From assembly GCA_030041295.1 (NCBI GenBank), contig JASHOD010000071.1, positions 1 to 41,211 on the forward strand: DNA of 41,211 bases, in the 5' to 3' direction. Below, one piece after another: positions 9,206 through 17,829 of the stretch (position 1 is the stretch's first letter; each line of letters opens with the position of its first letter). This stretch comes from Nitrososphaerales archaeon. GTDB taxonomy: Archaea; Thermoproteota; Nitrososphaeria; Nitrososphaerales; CADDZS01. The translations under genes were made by a program, and so were the position numbers. The notes under the pieces are model-generated. The model did not search any database. It had not been told where the DNA came from and saw nothing but the letters and a program-made list of their open reading frames with translations.

Positions 9206-9679
9206 CTAGTTTTTCCGGTGTGCTTTCCTCTCAATCCACCAATCTGGCACCCGTATATTATCTGGTCTGTCCGCAAAATCATAGGATTTTATGTCAAGAA
9301 TCGGAGTGCTATTCAATGCATCCAGGCCCTTCACTGTTAGCACATTATCTTTGACACTCTTTAATTCAACAATAGAAATTCCAATAGGGTTCGGTCTTGT
9401 TCTTCGACGAATTGCAAAGACGCCAACTTCTGGCGAGTCAGGATCATTCCAGGGACGGACAGTCAGTATTTGCCTTTCCTCTTCCGGGGTCTGATTCATC
9501 CAGAATACAATTATCAAATGAGTATACTCCTCTAAACCACGAAGACCGTCCTCGTATTCTTTGAGGATCTCGATTTCCGAAACCACTTTGCTTCTATTCC
9601 CTTTAATCTCGCTCTCTGCAAGATCAGTTCTCACATAACCGATCGGTACAATGTGAATTGGCTTGGACTTCGGTTTCAT
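9206..9679 (-). CDS. trmO: tRNA (t6A37) N6-methyltransferase, TrmO/TsaA family
   Basis: 157 residues, the single-domain TrmO (YaeB/UPF0066) beta-barrel size. It is expected to methylate the N6-threonylcarbamoyladenosine at position 37 of certain tRNAs using SAM. Family signatures visible are GYVRTD near the N-terminus, GLRGLEEYTHLIIVFW, VGVFAIRRRTRPNPIGIS and VKGLDALNSTPILDIK. It starts at ATG 9679. It lies 7 bp downstream of the double-HTH regulator and is probably cotranscribed with it, although no functional link is obvious. Confidence 0.88.
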   Translation of the reverse strand: MKPKSKPIHIVPIGYVRTDLAESEIKGNRSKVVSEIEILKEYEDGLRGLEEYTHLIIVFWMNQTPEEERQILTVRPWNDPDSPEVGVFAIRRRTRPNPIGISIVELKSVKDNVLTVKGLDALNSTPILDIKSYDFADRPDNIRVPDWWIERKAHRKN

Positions 9680-9686
9680 TCTCTCA

Positions 9687-10643
9687 TCAAAACTCTCGAG
9701 GAGATTGGCCGCAAAGTGTCTTCCCTGTACACAAGTTTCCCGATATTCGCTTGGTGACTTCTTGTCTTAGCCAACTTTGAATTAGAATTAGCTCCCTCAT
9801 AATTTCCATCTTCACACTCATCACGCCGTCGAGACCTTGGACGAATTTCAAAAACTCGTCAGCCTCAGCCAAATTATCGAAGATCGTCACAAACGTGGAA
9901 TACTGCAGGGGGCTCGTGTTGAATATTTCAATCCTAGGCATTTCATCTAGCACTGCTTGGTCTGCTCTTTTCTTCTTTGTGAAGTCAGGGCAGAATAGTA
10001 AGAAAACGCAGCTCAACCCAGAAAAATTCTCGAAACGAGGTGTGCCTTGAAGATAGACCACTCGCTGATTGATCAATCCCGTTAGCCGCCTTGTAACAGT
10101 CCGAATTGACACGCCAATCGAATTGGCAACGGGATCGATACTTTTTCTCGCGTCCTCAAGTATTTCCCGAATTATCATCCAGTCGACTGTCTTGAACTTG
10201 TAAGAATCAACAGAGGGAAAGTATACTTTCCAAACTGCTGGTTCACTTTTTGGATCGCACGCAGACCAAATTTGTTCCTTAATCGCTTGAAATTCGATCT
10301 CGCTCGGATAATAGACGGTTAACTGCAATCCACTGCCGCGATAGTTCAGGATCTTGATTATGCCGTTGACTTGTTTTAGTTTGCGAAGGGACTCCTCTTT
10401 CTCTTCTTCATTTCTTAGATCTAGATCAATACAAACGGATTCGCAGCCAATGAGATGAGGGTTTGGTATCATCTTCCACCCCATAATGGACCCGAGTTTC
10501 TCTGCTCGCTTCAGCCTCCTCCGTACTGTTTCTTCATCGACCCCGATTCTCTTTGCAATTGCCGAATAGGTCTCCCTTACATTCCACTGGAAAGAACCCG
10601 GACCGCCGAGCTCCCTGAAGATCTTCACATCGAGGTCGTCCAT
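9687..10643 (-). CDS. Lrp/AsnC-like regulator with two winged-HTH modules
   Basis: Predicted DNA-binding transcription factor of about 318 residues. The first HTH (IAKRIGVDEETVRRRLKRAE) is followed by an AsnC-like ligand/dimer domain. A second HTH (VANSIGVSIRTVTRRLTGL, about residues 165-190) is followed by a second alpha/beta domain, so the protein looks like a tandem duplication of an Lrp-type unit. I prefer ATG 10643 (MDDLDVKIFREL, as in Lrp proteins); a TTG at 10658 would add five residues. It is divergent from the NTF2-like gene across a region with CCTCA/TGAGG repeats, which suggests autoregulation and control of that neighbour. Confidence 0.8.
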   Translation of the reverse strand: MDDLDVKIFRELGGPGSFQWNVRETYSAIAKRIGVDEETVRRRLKRAEKLGSIMGWKMIPNPHLIGCESVCIDLDLRNEEEKEESLRKLKQVNGIIKILNYRGSGLQLTVYYPSEIEFQAIKEQIWSACDPKSEPAVWKVYFPSVDSYKFKTVDWMIIREILEDARKSIDPVANSIGVSIRTVTRRLTGLINQRVVYLQGTPRFENFSGLSCVFLLFCPDFTKKKRADQAVLDEMPRIEIFNTSPLQYSTFVTIFDNLAEADEFLKFVQGLDGVMSVKMEIMRELILIQSWLRQEVTKRISGNLCTGKTLCGQSPREF

Positions 10644-10708
10644 ATGGTGGATGGGCAATGGATAATGTGATGTTCGAAAAAGGAAACTGCTTAAGGTTTG
10701 TCCAAATT

Positions 10709-10738
10709 CCTCACCTCATGAGGACGAGAATTATGAGG
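10709..10738. promoter_or_regulatory. Cluster of CCTCA/TGAGG half-sites, candidate operator
   Basis: Four 5-bp half-sites occur in 30 bp: CCTCA at 10709-10713 and 10714-10718, TGAGG at 10719-10723 and 10734-10738. The middle pair makes the perfect 10-bp palindrome CCTCATGAGG. It lies in the divergent region between the double-HTH regulator and the NTF2-like gene, 38-47 bp upstream of the latter's ATG, where a promoter would be. The assignment as that regulator's operator is inferred. Confidence 0.5.
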
Positions 10739-10760
10739 CAGCAGTAGGTAAGATGCAGTC

Positions 10761-11105
10761 ATGCAAAGAGTATCTGACGAACCGAAAGTAGTGGTAATGT
10801 CTTACATCAAGGCGCTCGACGAACAGGACTATCAATTGGCCGGGAAATATCTGAATGATAACGTGAAGATTCAAGGGCCCGATGGTGAATCATTCAGAAG
10901 ACCAAAGGAGTTTGTCGAAATGCTTAGCAGATATCAAGGAAAGTACGATATCAAGAAGAGCTTCGTGGACGGTCATGACGTGTGTTTGTTCTACGACCTT
11001 AAGGCCCCAAATACGAAAGCGGTCTTCATGTGTTCTTGGTACCAGGTTAATAATGGAAGAATTGTTTCAATCCGGACTGTCTTCGATCCACGCCAATTTT
11101 CATAG
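10761..11105 (+). CDS. NTF2/SnoaL-like small protein
   Basis: 114 residues with the cone-shaped NTF2-like fold pattern: an N-terminal helix (VVVMSYIKALDEQDYQLAGKY), then KIQGPDGESFRRPKEFVEML and beta strands ending in GRIVSIRTVFDPRQF. This superfamily includes SnoaL polyketide cyclases, ketosteroid isomerases and non-enzymatic small-molecule binders, so no reaction can be named. It is divergent from the double-HTH regulator and probably under its control. The ATG start is clear. Confidence 0.72.
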   Translation: MQRVSDEPKVVVMSYIKALDEQDYQLAGKYLNDNVKIQGPDGESFRRPKEFVEMLSRYQGKYDIKKSFVDGHDVCLFYDLKAPNTKAVFMCSWYQVNNGRIVSIRTVFDPRQFS

Positions 11106-11199
11106 AAATAAGAAGAGAGTGAACTTGGGGAAAGTGCGAAAGGGAGAAAGATATTGTACGAAGAGTCCTACTCTGAGTCGTCAGAAGATTCACAGCGAA

Positions 11200-11583
11200 A
11201 TGACAAATAGTGCTCATAACATGAACCCTGAACAAGTATATTCCAAGCTTGTCAAGGCTCTCACGAAAAATCTTAGCGTTGTTCAGCCAATAGGTAAGAA
11301 AGGATTTGGTAGAAATGCTTTGTACTTTCGCGGAAGGATTTTTGCCTTCTTGTCTCACAGAAGACAGCTTGCTCTAAGGATAGAGCCACAACGAGTAAGT
11401 GATCTTGTTGCTTTAGGCGCAGGTATGTATTGGGATCCCAGACACAATGGCCGGGGTTTCAAAAACTGGGCGGTATTGAAGACTATTTCTAAGGAGAATT
11501 GGCTAGGCCTCGCTAGAGAAGCACTCAGGTTTGCCGAAGAATCATCAACATTACCAAAGAATACGAGAACTCAGAAGCTGTGA
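11200..11583 (+). CDS. TfoX N-terminal domain-like small protein
   Basis: 127 residues. After MNPEQVYSKLVKALTKN it contains GKKGFGRNALYFRGRIFAFL, RRQLALRIEPQRVSDL and FKNWAVL, the pattern of TfoX/Sxy N-terminal or MmcQ/YjbR-like small proteins. Function in archaea is unknown. The frame is open well upstream (from 10882), but that part overlaps the NTF2-like gene and is unlike the family. ATG 11200 or ATG 11221 is therefore the likely start. Confidence 0.65.
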   Translation: MTNSAHNMNPEQVYSKLVKALTKNLSVVQPIGKKGFGRNALYFRGRIFAFLSHRRQLALRIEPQRVSDLVALGAGMYWDPRHNGRGFKNWAVLKTISKENWLGLAREALRFAEESSTLPKNTRTQKL

Positions 11584-12094
11584 AAAAGAGCAACTGCCTA
11601 CGATTCGGTGAAAGACGAGGCATAAAGACAAGGACTTGTTGTACTTTCAAAGCTCTTCTCGATCCCCGAATTGCGTGGATGCATATCGGAGCTTTATGCC
11701 CACTGTTAGAATCGAGGTGTTTCACGAGTTTTGGTAGAATCTGATGTGTCTGATTTTCAGGCGAGCTTTTGCATCAGCGGGCGCGGTCTTAATGAACTAC
11801 TTACGAACCTTGGCTTTGGATCTGTGCAGGAAAATTGATGACATTTAAATTCCCCCTCTTAGAGGAGCTGTCGTTTCTACGCCTATGATTAGGGCACACG
11901 CTTTTCGAATGGTCAAATTTTCTTTGGGTTCGCTGTATATACATGCCCGTAATTTGTCGAACCAACTTCATACCCTGCGTGCAAACAAACATATCCCTGT
12001 TTTCCGTGTCCGCATAGTTTAGATAGTTTCAAACAAAGTAAACTCAATATTCACAGATTATTCTCAAGCACGAATATTTCAGATTGATTTCAAT
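11584..12094. other. 511-bp intergenic region without a supported gene
   Basis: No ORF with family resemblance on either strand. A 45-codon ORF at 11885-12022 has no visible domain. The stretch is AT-rich toward its right end, and TTTAAATT-type boxes near 11846-11854 could be promoter elements. I found no tRNA-like cloverleaf or long hairpin. Confidence 0.5.
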
Positions 12095-13267
12095 TTGAGT
12101 AACAACAAATCATCAACATTGGTTCTACGCGAGTACCAGGAAGAGGCCGTGGAGAAGGCCTATCATGCCAAGAAAGGGACTGTCAAGGCCGCGACGGGAA
12201 CGGGGAAAACTATAGTGGCGATCGCTTGGCTTGAGAAGATAGGAAAGCAGTCTCTAGTCATCGTGCCCACCCAGGCACTTATTTATCAAGCATGGACTCC
12301 GAAGCTTGAAAACTATGGTTTTAGCGACGTGGGTCAATATTACGCCTTTGCGAAAACGTTCGGGCCGGTTACGGTCACGACGTTCTCGAGCGCGATTTCC
12401 CACCCCGAACTGTTCGATTCTGTCGATGCGGTCGTCGTCGACGAGATTCATCATCTGGGAGCTTCACAAGCTCTAAACAGACTCCTTCCGAAGTTAAAGG
12501 AGAAGGAGTACGTGCTGGGGTTGTCATCTGTTCCTGAGAGGGAGGACAAATCGCACGAACTATTTCTGAAGGAATTTCCAATCGTGTTTGATCTTAGCTT
12601 GGGTTCGGCTCTGAAGAGCGGCTACGTCTCCCCGATAGAACCAATCAGCATCCCAGCTGCGATGACGGAGAAGGAGAGGGCGGAATACGAAATGCTGACG
12701 GCGAAGATACAACGGGCGTTTCGCTTTTGCGGTCCGAACATGGCTCGCTGGATGAGGTGCTTTGATCCGAAGACGAGGAAGTTTGTGGGAAGAGAGGGAG
12801 TGTGGGCAATCGCGAAGAGAAAGACTCTTCTTTCGGGGATAGAGTCGAAGAAGGAAAGCGTGTTCAAAATTGTGGAGGCGCACTCCGACAAACCCATTAT
12901 TCTTTTTGCGGAGTCTGTTAGGGCGATAGAGAGCATCAAGGAATACCTGAGAGATAGAGACGTAACCTGCGAGACTTTTCACGCAGGGACTGAACCTCAG
13001 GAGCGGTTTCGCATACTTCAGGAGTGGGGTACCAAGTTTCAGGTACTACTCTCGTGCCGAGCCCTCGAGGAAGGCTTGGACATTAGCGAAGTCGAAATTG
13101 GAATATTGATTACTAATGGCAAGAGCAAGAGGCAATATATCCAAAGAATAGGCCGCATCGTCAGGCCGCTCGAGGGCAAGCATGCAAAGTTCTACATTGT
13201 CTATTGCCCGGGCACGGTTGAAGAGACTTATTCGAAGACCATTGCAAAACTTATCCAGACAGCATAA
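12095..13267 (+). CDS. SF2 DNA/RNA helicase, XPB/Rad25-like short form
   Basis: 390 residues, with only the two RecA-like domains. The Q-like N-terminus LREYQEEAVEKA is followed by Walker A ATGTGKT, Walker B DEIH (VVVDEIHHLG), motif III-like LGLSSVPERED, motif V EEGLDISEVEIGI and motif VI QRIGRIVRP. It is expected to unwind or translocate on nucleic acid using ATP. It is shorter than XPB proteins and has no visible accessory nuclease. The start is probably TTG 12095, because no ATG precedes the Q motif. It is separated from the next gene by 52 bp. Confidence 0.85.
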   Translation: MSNNKSSTLVLREYQEEAVEKAYHAKKGTVKAATGTGKTIVAIAWLEKIGKQSLVIVPTQALIYQAWTPKLENYGFSDVGQYYAFAKTFGPVTVTTFSSAISHPELFDSVDAVVVDEIHHLGASQALNRLLPKLKEKEYVLGLSSVPEREDKSHELFLKEFPIVFDLSLGSALKSGYVSPIEPISIPAAMTEKERAEYEMLTAKIQRAFRFCGPNMARWMRCFDPKTRKFVGREGVWAIAKRKTLLSGIESKKESVFKIVEAHSDKPIILFAESVRAIESIKEYLRDRDVTCETFHAGTEPQERFRILQEWGTKFQVLLSCRALEEGLDISEVEIGILITNGKSKRQYIQRIGRIVRPLEGKHAKFYIVYCPGTVEETYSKTIAKLIQTA

Positions 13268-13292
13268 AGCCGTAAACGTAACCTAAGCATAG

Positions 13293-13302
13293 AATACTAT
13301 AA
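13293..13302 (+). promoter_or_regulatory. TATA-like box before the RDD gene
   Basis: AATACTATAA is centred about 22 bp upstream of ATG 13320, compatible with a leaderless transcript. The assignment rests on composition and position only. Confidence 0.35.
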
Positions 13303-13319
13303 GGGTTGAAAGGAAAAGG

Positions 13320-13946
13320 ATGGCATTCTGCACGAGATGCGGAACTCAAGTTCCCGACGGTGCAGCCTATTGTCCGAATTGCGGAACACAGCTAAATGCT
13401 ACTTCAGCACCAACTCCGCCACCACAGGGCTCTAGTTTGAGCGAGCTAGACCATTTAGCCAGGGATCGGTACGCGCAAGAGCACTGGCTGTATAGGGTAA
13501 TCGCATTCCTTATCGACGCGGTTATTGTCGGAATCGGACTCTTGATTCTTGTTTTTCTTGTTACACTTGCATCTGGACATCCAATACTGACTTTTCCTTT
13601 TGAAATTACCATAGTCCCGACGTCTGCAGCTATTGGAGGCAGTGTTGTCCTCTTTTTTTATTTCCTAGTGAGCGAAACAGTTTATGGCACATCGATTGGA
13701 AAGAGCATCTTTCATCTACAAGTGGTGAACGTTGACGGGACTAGGCCGGATCCCTTCAAGATTGCGGTACGAAACATAAGCAAGATCTACTTCGTCTTGC
13801 TTGTCTTGGACATACTTGCCGGTATCCTTTCTCACTCGAGACGTGGTCAAAAATTCTCGGATTACGTCGCCAACACGAACATCATTATAACGAATCGGGA
13901 AATAGGATTTCTCAGATTCAGAAGTAGAACACACGCGCAGACTTAG
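13320..13946 (+). CDS. Zinc-ribbon RDD-family membrane protein
   Basis: 208 residues. An N-terminal zinc ribbon has Cys4, Cys7, Cys18 and Cys21 (FCTRCGTQ... YCPNCGTQL). A Pro/Thr-rich linker precedes an RDD domain. Predicted membrane segments lie at about 57-82 (VIAFLIDAVIVGIGLLIL), 98-118 (AAIGGSVVLFFYFLVSETVY) and 150-168 (IYFVLLVLDILAG). The usual RDD signatures are R-x3-F-x2-D (RVIAFLID) and GxSIGKxxFHLQVV. RDD proteins are transport- or ion-related but poorly defined. The intervening 13947-14137 has no gene but a strong hairpin. Confidence 0.82.
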   Translation: MAFCTRCGTQVPDGAAYCPNCGTQLNATSAPTPPPQGSSLSELDHLARDRYAQEHWLYRVIAFLIDAVIVGIGLLILVFLVTLASGHPILTFPFEITIVPTSAAIGGSVVLFFYFLVSETVYGTSIGKSIFHLQVVNVDGTRPDPFKIAVRNISKIYFVLLVLDILAGILSHSRRGQKFSDYVANTNIIITNREIGFLRFRSRTHAQT

Positions 13947-14051
13947 TTTCGAAAAAGAAGAATTCTACATTGGCATAGAAAAACTCAGAGCTCGATCCTT
14001 TAAGCCAAGTGATTGCTACGGAATTGCCGAGGAGAGAATCTAGGCGTAGTT

Positions 14052-14141
14052 GTAGTGGACAGGCTCACTTAGCCCGGGGCGAGAGATCGACCGACGGGAA
14101 TCAAGAAGAAAGGAAAGGGCTGAGTGGCAATCCACGGCTAC
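14052..14141. ncRNA. Candidate structured RNA or terminator between convergent genes
   Basis: GTAGTGGA (14052-14059) pairs with TCCA (14131-14134) plus CTAC (14138-14141) across a 3-nt bulge. Inside this, CACTTAGCCC (14066-14075) pairs fully with GGGCTGAGTG (14117-14126; one G-U on the plus strand), enclosing about 41 nt. It fills the gap between the RDD gene and proline dehydrogenase and touches the latter's stop codon. It has no resemblance I can support to RNase P, SRP or box C/D RNA. Confidence 0.4.
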
Positions 14142-14992
14142 TGGGAGAATAACGACCTTCCGAGCAGGAAGATGTTGCTCTTTTTCTCTTTAATTCTTCG
14201 GATCGAATAGGCTAGCCATTGAGGCCCGTATGGGACATATTCTCTCACTTGTCTTGACTCGCGAATTAAATCCAGTTTCAGATTGTCGCGAACTCCCATA
14301 AGCATCTCGTACTCGTGCCTCGTATTCGGATTTTGTTTTGACAGTAATTTTGAGAGCTCGATCATCTTGCTGTCATGGGTTGCAACCGCTGTGAAATTTT
14401 CAGAATTACTCTCCGTAAACAAAAACGTCAAAAGTTTGCCATAATTTTCTGTCACTTGCTGTTTCGACTTGAAGGCGATAGATGGATCTTCGTTGTAAGC
14501 TCCCTTTACTAAGCGAATCTTGGCACCGAGCGGGAGAAGCTTCTTGACATCGTTCTCACTTCTTTTAAGATAGGATTGAATTGCAATTCCAGTCTTTGAA
14601 TAACTAGAAAGCAATTTGACGTAAAGTTCGATAGTTCTTTCCGTGAAGGGCGAATCCTCCATATCGACCCAGAGATAGTTCTCATTGTGAGACTTGCAGG
14701 CTACGACGATTTTCATATAGTTCGACAAGCAATAATCAAAATCGAATTTCAGACCCAATTGTGTAGGCTTGACCGAGATCTGAGATTTTACCTGATCCTG
14801 ATCTATTAAATCGAGCAAGTGAAGATATTCTTTAACGGTCGCTTCGACCTGATCTCTTGATTCTATATTTTCGCCTAGGAGATTCAAAAGACCAAGAATG
14901 CCTCTTGAATTCTCTTCTTTGACACGGGAAATTCCGGACTCGGCAGTCTCTCCAGCGATCCACTGTTTTGCAAATCTAAGAAGTAAACTCAA
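14138..14992 (-). CDS. Proline dehydrogenase
   Basis: Monofunctional FAD enzyme oxidising proline to pyrroline-5-carboxylate and passing electrons to the respiratory chain, 284 residues. TIM-barrel signatures are ISVKPTQLGL, WVDMEDS, GAKIRLVKGAYNE, VATHDSKMI, YEMLMGV and YVPYGPQWLAYSIRRIKEK, whose final Arg pair is the substrate-binding motif. The start is TTG 14992; an ATG nearby is out of frame and stops at once. It is the last gene of a minus-strand run sdhA-sdhB-proline dehydrogenase, with 125 bp after sdhB. This links proline oxidation to the same quinone-level electron transport. Confidence 0.88.
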   Translation of the reverse strand: MSLLLRFAKQWIAGETAESGISRVKEENSRGILGLLNLLGENIESRDQVEATVKEYLHLLDLIDQDQVKSQISVKPTQLGLKFDFDYCLSNYMKIVVACKSHNENYLWVDMEDSPFTERTIELYVKLLSSYSKTGIAIQSYLKRSENDVKKLLPLGAKIRLVKGAYNEDPSIAFKSKQQVTENYGKLLTFLFTESNSENFTAVATHDSKMIELSKLLSKQNPNTRHEYEMLMGVRDNLKLDLIRESRQVREYVPYGPQWLAYSIRRIKEKKSNIFLLGRSLFSQ

Positions 14993-15117
14993 TTCATTAT
15001 CAGATGCTGCCTATCTCTTTTTTTACGACTTCACCAGGAGTAATTCATTGTACGTTTGTCCAGCTCATAAAGACCGGTACGATTCTCAATTTCGAGAATC
15101 CAGAGAGTGTAAGAAAA

Positions 15118-15927
15118 TCAGTATGTCGAGTTTACTGCTTTTGGAGTTTCTTCCTCGCTTACTTTCAGATTCGTCTTGCCAGCGATTTTCCGATATAGCC
15201 AGACGACTGGATCGTAGTTCCGATCCACGACTCGCTCTTTTTCAGGAATTATCGCATCATCTGTGATAATGATATGTTCTGGGCAGATCTCTTGGCAGCA
15301 CTTTGTGATGTTGCAGTATCCCAACCCCGCAGAATTTTTCATGAAGCTTGACCTGTTTAGGGAATCCATGGGATGCATATCAAACGACGCGGCTTTAACA
15401 GCGAACCGCGGGCCGACATAGTCCGCCTTGTGCTCGCGAACCACGTGACACACATCTTGGCAGAGAAAGCACTCGATACATTTTCTAAACTCGCGAGAAC
15501 GTTCTACATCCTGCTGAAAGAAAATCCAAGTGTGGTCGAGACTTTCCTTTGGAGTAAAAGGCGGGATATTCTTTGCTATAGTGTAATTATCAGAAACGTC
15601 GGTTGCAAGATCCCGAACTAGTGGAAACGCCCTCATCGGTTCCACAGTTATTTCTCCCTCGTACATGGCAACCGGCGTCTTGCACATTAATCTCGGAACC
15701 CCATTGATCTCCGCCGAGCAGGACCCGCAACGTCCTGCTTTGCAGTTCCAGCGGGCAGATAGAGAAGAATCAAAATGCGACTGGATGTAGTGGATTGCGT
15801 TTAGAACAACCATTCCAGATTCGTAGGGAACTGTAAAGACTTCGTATCGGTCTTTCGAGCGGTCCGAGCCCAGACCCCTAAATACCCTAAGCGTCACGTT
15901 CTTTCTTTGATTTCCAAAACTCGACAT
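15118..15927 (-). CDS. sdhB: Succinate dehydrogenase/fumarate reductase iron-sulfur subunit
   Basis: 269 residues. An N-terminal 2Fe-2S ferredoxin domain carries CKAGRCGSC...RLMC. The C-terminal bacterial-ferredoxin-like domain has CIECFLCQDVC (first 4Fe-4S motif) and CNITKCCQEICPEH (final cluster Cys set, with adjacent cysteines rather than the usual spacing). It transfers electrons between the SdhA flavin and quinone. The ATG at 15927 lies 38 bp after sdhA. No SdhC/SdhD anchor gene lies upstream of sdhA or between sdhB and proline dehydrogenase. Confidence 0.92.
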   Translation of the reverse strand: MSSFGNQRKNVTLRVFRGLGSDRSKDRYEVFTVPYESGMVVLNAIHYIQSHFDSSLSARWNCKAGRCGSCSAEINGVPRLMCKTPVAMYEGEITVEPMRAFPLVRDLATDVSDNYTIAKNIPPFTPKESLDHTWIFFQQDVERSREFRKCIECFLCQDVCHVVREHKADYVGPRFAVKAASFDMHPMDSLNRSSFMKNSAGLGYCNITKCCQEICPEHIIITDDAIIPEKERVVDRNYDPVVWLYRKIAGKTNLKVSEEETPKAVNSTY

Positions 15928-15965
15928 TTTTTTCCTACTCTTTTTCCCTGATGAATTTCCTCTAA

Positions 15966-17771
15966 CTACTGTTTTTTAGCTGCCACATTCTTCTTCCAGG
16001 GAAGGGTCTCCTCGCGGTTGATCAGCGCTTCATATTCCGGCGGCATCTTCGGGACAGGAATCATTTCCTGTGTCATATGGCCATCTTTTAGACTTGTGAT
16101 TATGTTTACCATCCAGTTGGCATCGTCCTTCTTCGGATAGTCAGACCTAGTGTGTGCACCTCGGCTCTCCTTTCTGGTTAGGGCAGAGCGTATAATCGCC
16201 TCGCAATCGAGCACCATATTCCACACGGCCATCGAATCGGCCCAGGATTGGTTGAATGCTCGCGGTCCCTTAGCCTGAATGTTCTTTGAATCTAATTTAA
16301 TCAAGCCAATTTCGTCTAGCCCCTTTTTCAAATCCGCTTCGTTCCTTACAATTCCCACGTATTTCCACATCGTGGCCGCGATTTTGTCCTTTAAATCAAA
16401 TGGATTTGTGCCGTTCGTGTTTTTGAACGGAGCGAGTATCCTTGCGATTTCCTTCTCGACGTCTTCGTTTGCAGTCTCCGGGATCGAGGTCAAACTCTTC
16501 ACGTATTCAGAAGCTGCGATTCCGGCTCGTCTTCCAAAAACTAGTATGTCGGATAGGGAATTACCGCCGAGGCGGTTTGCTCCATGCAGACCGCAAGCTA
16601 CCTCGCCCGCAGCATATAGCCCCCTGATATTGGTCTCGCAGGTGTCGGGGACGACACGCACTCCTCCCATTTGATAGTGGACGGTTGGCGCAACCTCCAT
16701 CTTCTCCTTTGTAATGTCAACGTTTGCGAATTCGAGAAACTGGTAATACATGCTTGGCAGTTTGTTCTTTATGTACGAAGCACCTCTATGGCGGATGTCA
16801 AGATAGACGGCGCCATTCGGCGTCCCCCTGCCCTCTTGGATTTCTGTATAGATCGAACGAGAAACGACGTCCCTCGCCGAAAGTTCAAGACGTTTTGGGT
16901 CGTATTTCTCCATAAAACGTTCACCCTTCACGTTAGTAAGAATACCACCCTCTCCTCTGACCGCTTCGGTGATCAACATCCCCCTCACACCAGCTGGATA
17001 GATCATTCCCGTGGGGTGGAACTGGATCATTTCCATGTCCATCAGTCCTGCCCCGGCCCGATACGCGAGAGCTATTCCGTCGCCCGTGCTCTCCCAGGAA
17101 TTCGACGTCACCGCGTACACTTTCCCGCACCCGCCGGTCGCAATGATGACTGCCTTGCATTTCACGAGGACGAGCTCGCCCGTCCTAATTTTAATCATCA
17201 GGGCTCCAGACACGGAGCTCGTCTGAAAATCCTTGAAGATACAAGTAACTTCGGTTTCGTCCATGTACGAAATGTTCCGCTTCAGAACCTGGTCTTCCAA
17301 AGTCCTGATTAGTTCTAGCCCGGTTCGATCTCCGATATAGCAGAGCCGTCTGTAGGAATGCGCGCCGAATGGCCTCTGCATTATCTTTCCCTCCGGTGTG
17401 CGGTCAAACAACGCTCCGTAGTACTCTAACTCGATGACTCGTTCCGGAGCTTCTTTCGCAAAAATCTCTGCCATGCGCCAGTTAGAAAGATTCTGACCCT
17501 CGACTATAGTATCGGAAAAATGCATCTTCCAGCTATCCTGCGGATCAACGTTTGCCAACGATGCGGCGATGCCCCCCTCAGCCATTACAGTATGCGCCTT
17601 TCCAAGAAGGGATTTGCAAACCATCAGGGTGCTTGCTCCCCGATCAAAGCACTCGATCGCCGCGCGCATTCCCGCGCCGCCAGCTCCAATGATCAATACC
17701 TCACAGGATATAGTTTCGTACGAATCGTCAGTCGGTTCCATATCTTTCGAGGGAGAAGTTGTCGACCACAA
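15966..17771 (-). CDS. sdhA: Succinate dehydrogenase/fumarate reductase flavoprotein subunit
   Basis: 601 residues. The FAD-binding Rossmann motif is LIIGAGGAGMRAAIEC. AHTVMAEGGIAA carries the His that is covalently flavinylated in this family. The capping and active-site stretch is HPTGMIYPAGVRGMLITEAVRGEGG. Further signatures are HYQMGGVRV, HGANRLGGNSL and a C-terminal RGAHTRSDYP. It oxidises succinate to fumarate in the TCA cycle, or the reverse. The start is ATG 17771; a second ATG at 17741 is possible. First gene of the minus-strand unit with sdhB and proline dehydrogenase. Confidence 0.94.
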   Translation of the reverse strand: MWSTTSPSKDMEPTDDSYETISCEVLIIGAGGAGMRAAIECFDRGASTLMVCKSLLGKAHTVMAEGGIAASLANVDPQDSWKMHFSDTIVEGQNLSNWRMAEIFAKEAPERVIELEYYGALFDRTPEGKIMQRPFGAHSYRRLCYIGDRTGLELIRTLEDQVLKRNISYMDETEVTCIFKDFQTSSVSGALMIKIRTGELVLVKCKAVIIATGGCGKVYAVTSNSWESTGDGIALAYRAGAGLMDMEMIQFHPTGMIYPAGVRGMLITEAVRGEGGILTNVKGERFMEKYDPKRLELSARDVVSRSIYTEIQEGRGTPNGAVYLDIRHRGASYIKNKLPSMYYQFLEFANVDITKEKMEVAPTVHYQMGGVRVVPDTCETNIRGLYAAGEVACGLHGANRLGGNSLSDILVFGRRAGIAASEYVKSLTSIPETANEDVEKEIARILAPFKNTNGTNPFDLKDKIAATMWKYVGIVRNEADLKKGLDEIGLIKLDSKNIQAKGPRAFNQSWADSMAVWNMVLDCEAIIRSALTRKESRGAHTRSDYPKKDDANWMVNIITSLKDGHMTQEMIPVPKMPPEYEALINREETLPWKKNVAAKKQ

Positions 17772-17829
17772 TTGGCTAATGCACTGAAGAGTAACTAATC
17801 AAACCGGAAGTATATTCGTTACATTTTTC

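Noticed and set aside
11885-12022. 45-codon plus-strand ORF in the long intergenic region
   Set aside because: No hydrophobic or domain pattern, no promoter at a convincing distance, and composition like random DNA.
13990-14141. RNase P RNA or SRP RNA in the RDD/proline dehydrogenase gap
   Set aside because: I looked for the conserved RNase P core segments and the SRP domain IV motif and found neither. Only the local hairpins are supported.
16671-17312. 213-residue plus-strand ORF
   Set aside because: Entirely antisense to sdhA, whose signatures are unambiguous, and it shows no domain of its own.
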